Source of the DNA: Verrucomicrobiota bacterium
GTDB taxonomy: Bacteria; Verrucomicrobiota; Verrucomicrobiia; Verrucomicrobiales; DEV007
Assembly (NCBI GenBank): GCA_013152075.1
Contig: JAADHD010000397.1
Location: forward strand, 1 to 8,535
Length of the DNA stretch: 8,535 nucleotides
Direction: 5' to 3'
Program-made: the position numbers and the translations under genes
Part shown: positions 7,058 through 8,535 of the stretch, one piece after another
Numbering within the stretch: position 1 is the stretch's first letter
How the letters are laid out: every line of letters starts with the position of its first letter
Notes under the pieces: generated by a model
Told to the model about the DNA's origin: nothing
The model's input: only the letters and a program-made list of their open reading frames with translations
The model's database searches: none

Positions 7058-7063
7058 CCTTCC
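7053..7063 (-). promoter_or_regulatory. Strong Shine-Dalgarno sequence not belonging to nusA
   Basis: On the minus strand this reads GGAAGGAGAGG, close to a perfect anti-16S 3'-end match. It is about 110 nt upstream of the nusA start codon, far too distant to serve nusA. The only start codon at a suitable distance is the ATG at 7044 of the 15-codon leader ORF, and this is the main reason to take that ORF seriously. Confidence 0.5.
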
Positions 7064-7109
7064 CGCAAGCAGAAAACCCCGCTACAAATTTCAACTTGCA
7101 CACTCCCTT

Positions 7110-7115
7110 TTTATA
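7110..7115 (-). promoter_or_regulatory. Candidate -10 box for the nusA operon
   Basis: The minus strand reads TATAAA here, a five-of-six match to TATAAT, in the AT-rich middle of the divergent intergenic region. No good -35 box is seen 16-19 nt upstream; TTCGAC at an 18-nt spacing is the nearest and is poor. Transcription starting about 7 nt downstream would give a leader of about 165 nt that includes the small ORF and all the hairpins described. Confidence 0.35.
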
Positions 7116-7158
7116 CCTTAACTCAGTGCCGTCGTCGAAAGCATTTGATGAGACAGCT

Positions 7159-7188
7159 TTTACTAAAGTTGACCCATCACCAGATTAC
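7159..7188 (+). promoter_or_regulatory. Weak candidate promoter for tRNA-Lys
   Basis: TTTACT (7159-7164) and GATTAC (7183-7188), 18 nt apart, are the best-spaced -35/-10 pair found upstream of the tRNA. They would start transcription about 10 nt before the mature 5' end. Both match the consensus poorly. TTGACC at 7169-7174 is a better -35 box but has no acceptable -10 box at the right distance before the tRNA. Some promoter must lie here, but this assignment is uncertain. Confidence 0.2.
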
Positions 7189-7205
7189 GACGCGACTAGA
7201 AGAAA

Positions 7206-7278
7206 GGGTGGGTAGCTCAGTTGGTAGAGCAGTGGCCTTTTAAGCCATTTGTCCTGGGTTCGAGCCCCAGTCCGCCTA
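7206..7278 (+). tRNA. tRNA-Lys (anticodon UUU)
   Basis: A complete 73-nt cloverleaf folds by eye. The acceptor strand GGGTGGG (7206-7212) pairs with TCCGCCT (7271-7277), with wobbles at 1:72, 4:69 and 7:66. The D-arm is GCTC...GAGC. The anticodon stem GTGGC/GCCAT encloses the loop CTTTTAA, which puts UUU (7239-7241) at positions 34-36. The T-arm CTGGG/CCCAG has the loop TTCGAGC. The discriminator is A (7278), followed by CTTC, so the 3' CCA is not encoded and must be added by the CCA-adding enzyme. The gene stands alone, divergent from the nusA operon and convergent with the ABC exporter gene. Its T-loop U55 is a normal TruB target. Confidence 0.97.
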
Positions 7279-7297
7279 CTTCTTCTATTTCACTCCC

Positions 7298-7327
7298 GAT
7301 CCTGATCCCAGTCCTGATCCTGATCCC
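7298..7327. repeat. Degenerate tandem hexamer, about five GATCCT units
   Basis: Five adjacent six-base units read GATCCT, GATCCC, AGTCCT, GATCCT, GATCCC. The preceding ACTCCC (7292-7297) may be a sixth, more diverged copy. The array is non-coding, begins 19 nt after the tRNA 3' end and lies between it and the stop of the convergent ABC gene. It looks like a short slipped-strand repeat with some decay. No function can be assigned. Confidence 0.75.
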
Positions 7328-7334
7328 CCTCTGG

Positions 7335-7359
7335 CCAAAGCCCCTGAAAAGGCTTTCGG
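7335..7359. terminator. Bulged hairpin between the convergent tRNA-Lys and ABC genes
   Basis: CCAAAGCC (7335-7342) pairs with GGCTTT (7351-7356) and GG (7358-7359) around an eight-base loop, with one bulged C at 7357. It starts two bases past the ABC gene's stop codon on the minus strand and 56 nt past the tRNA on the plus strand. It could therefore serve as a shared 3' stem or terminator. Neither strand has a proper U-run directly after the stem, so efficient intrinsic termination is doubtful. It may only stabilise 3' ends. Confidence 0.35.
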
Positions 7360-7361
7360 GT

Positions 7362-8535
7362 TCAGTCCACAAACTGCAAGCGCGCCAACATCCGGTACAT
7401 CCCCTCGGTCTCGGCGATCAATTCTTCATGGCTGCCGGTCTGCACCGCCACTCCATCATTAATCACCACAATGCGATCAGCATCCTTCACTGTCGCCAAT
7501 CGATGAGCGATGATAATCGAGGTTCGATCTTTCATCAGCTCCTCCAAAGCATCCTGAACCACTCGCTCACTTTCAGCGTCAAGGGAGCTGGTGGCTTCGT
7601 CCAACACCAAAATCGCCGGATCAGCAAGAATCGCCCGGGCTATCGCAATCCGTTGCCGCTGCCCCCCCGAAAGTCGTATCCCACGATCCCCCACCAAGGT
7701 GTCATAACCTTCTGGGAAAGCCTCGATGAAGTCGCTCGCATTTGCTCGCCTGGCAGCCTCTTGAATTGCATCGCGATCAGCATCAGGTTTGCCATAACCA
7801 ATATTATCAAGAATACTTCCCCCGAAAAGTAACACCTCCTGAGGCACCAACGCCATCTGCGAACGCAAATGACTTAGGTCGTATTCGCCGGCATCCTTGC
7901 CATCGAACAATACTTGTCCGCCCGCAGGTTCATAAAATCGCAACAGCAGGGAAATAATCGTCGACTTACCCGCTCCACTCGGCCCCACCAAAGCCACCCT
8001 CTCCCCTGGCTCCACCTTGAGTGAAACCCCTTTCAACACTTCGACATCAGGCCTTACCGGATAATGGAAATGAATATCTTTTAATTCCACTGCTCCCTCA
8101 ATTCGCTCTGCATCTTTTTCTCCATCCACCCTTTCCACCTCTTCATTCAGTATCTCACGCACACGGTCCGACTCACCAACGGCTTGTTGTAACGAACTTA
8201 GAATTTCAGGAAAAGATCCCAGAGCTGCCCCCACAAAAACGCTGAACAAAACAAATCGCCAGAACATCTCGGAATCAATCTGCTTATTGACCAACATCGT
8301 GCCGCCATACCACAACACCAAGGTCAAGGTACCAAACATGACAAAAATGATGAAGGAAACAAATAAGCCCCGGGGTGTTGCCGCACAAATAGCCCGGTTC
8401 AAAAACTGATCCAACTTCTCCCCATAGCGACTGGTTTCATAACCCTCATTGCCAAACGCTTTGACACTGACGGCACTTTGCAAAGTTTCCTCTACCACCA
8501 CGTTGGTCTCCGCCAACAAGTCCTGGGATTCACGC
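7362..8535 (-). CDS. ABC exporter, fused membrane/ATPase type (5' end outside window)
   Basis: This is the C-terminal 390 residues of an MsbA/BmrA-type half-transporter, which exports lipids, drugs or peptides as a dimer in the inner membrane. The first 140 or so residues hold the end of the membrane domain: the VVEETLQSAVSVKAFGNE loop typical of these exporters, then two hydrophobic segments (LFVSFIIFVMFGTLTLVLWYGG and FWRFVLFSVFVGAALG). The nucleotide-binding domain has Walker A GPSGAGKST, the Q-loop LVPQEVLLF, the signature LSGGQRQRIAIARA, Walker B ILVLDEATSSLD with the catalytic Glu, and the switch His in IIIAHRLATV. All catalytic residues are present. The frame stays open to the window edge, and a TTG at 8519 is internal, not a start. 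The substrate cannot be told. The gene runs towards nusA, but the opposite-strand tRNA separates them, so it is probably not co-transcribed. Confidence 0.95.
   Translation of the reverse strand, partial: RESQDLLAETNVVVEETLQSAVSVKAFGNEGYETSRYGEKLDQFLNRAICAATPRGLFVSFIIFVMFGTLTLVLWYGGTMLVNKQIDSEMFWRFVLFSVFVGAALGSFPEILSSLQQAVGESDRVREILNEEVERVDGEKDAERIEGAVELKDIHFHYPVRPDVEVLKGVSLKVEPGERVALVGPSGAGKSTIISLLLRFYEPAGGQVLFDGKDAGEYDLSHLRSQMALVPQEVLLFGGSILDNIGYGKPDADRDAIQEAARRANASDFIEAFPEGYDTLVGDRGIRLSGGQRQRIAIARAILADPAILVLDEATSSLDAESERVVQDALEELMKDRTSIIIAHRLATVKDADRIVVINDGVAVQTGSHEELIAETEGMYRMLARLQFVD

Noticed and set aside
7292..7327. Tandem hexamers as a CRISPR-like array
   Set aside because: The units are six bases with no spacers, so it is a simple tandem repeat.
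7221..7832. Plus-strand open frame of 203 codons crossing the tRNA-Lys and the ABC gene
   Set aside because: It begins inside the tRNA and runs antisense to the nucleotide-binding domain. The translation has no recognisable domain.
8517..8519. TTG as the start of the ABC exporter gene
   Set aside because: The frame continues unbroken to the window edge, and the membrane domain that must precede this point is missing, so the gene begins outside the window.

Overview
The window is a bacterial housekeeping locus. Six genes lie head to tail on the minus strand in the order nusA, infB, rbfA, nrnA-like (DHH family), truB, ribF (6936 down to 170). They serve transcription elongation, translation initiation, 30S maturation, small-RNA or nucleotide turnover, tRNA pseudouridylation and flavin cofactor synthesis. 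The gene order is the widespread nusA/infB cluster, but rimP is not next to nusA, ylxR and ylxQ are not between nusA and infB, and rpsO is not between truB and ribF. Base composition is moderate. The NusA has only one helical module after KH2, and the TruB is short with no C-terminal PUA-type domain. Together these hint at a Verrucomicrobiota/PVC-type bacterium, but this assignment is an inference and not firm.

Layout from left to right: 1-123 is the 3' end of an unidentified plus-strand gene that converges on ribF. 170-6936 is the minus-strand operon, with short gaps (66-73 nt) around infB and between truB and ribF, and translational overlaps at rbfA/nrnA (14 nt) and nrnA/truB (17 nt). 6937-7205 is a divergent intergenic region with a structured 5' leader for nusA. 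7206-7278 is a plus-strand tRNA-Lys(UUU). 7279-7361 holds a degenerate hexamer repeat and a bulged hairpin. 7362-8535 is the 3' part of a minus-strand ABC exporter whose start lies outside the window.

The part most worth a second look is the nusA leader. On the minus strand it reads, in order: a TATAAA -10-like box, a strong GGAAGGAGAGG Shine-Dalgarno sequence, a 15-codon ORF (MIGNVQHLDDLGRRP, then a UAG stop inside a hairpin), and a G/C-rich hairpin followed by UUUU that ends 24 nt before the nusA start codon. Two mutually exclusive hairpins can form around the small ORF's ribosome binding site. This is the architecture of a translation-coupled transcription attenuator in front of an operon that encodes NusA and IF2. 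It is a prediction from sequence alone. The protein-coding genes otherwise look intact and ordinary.
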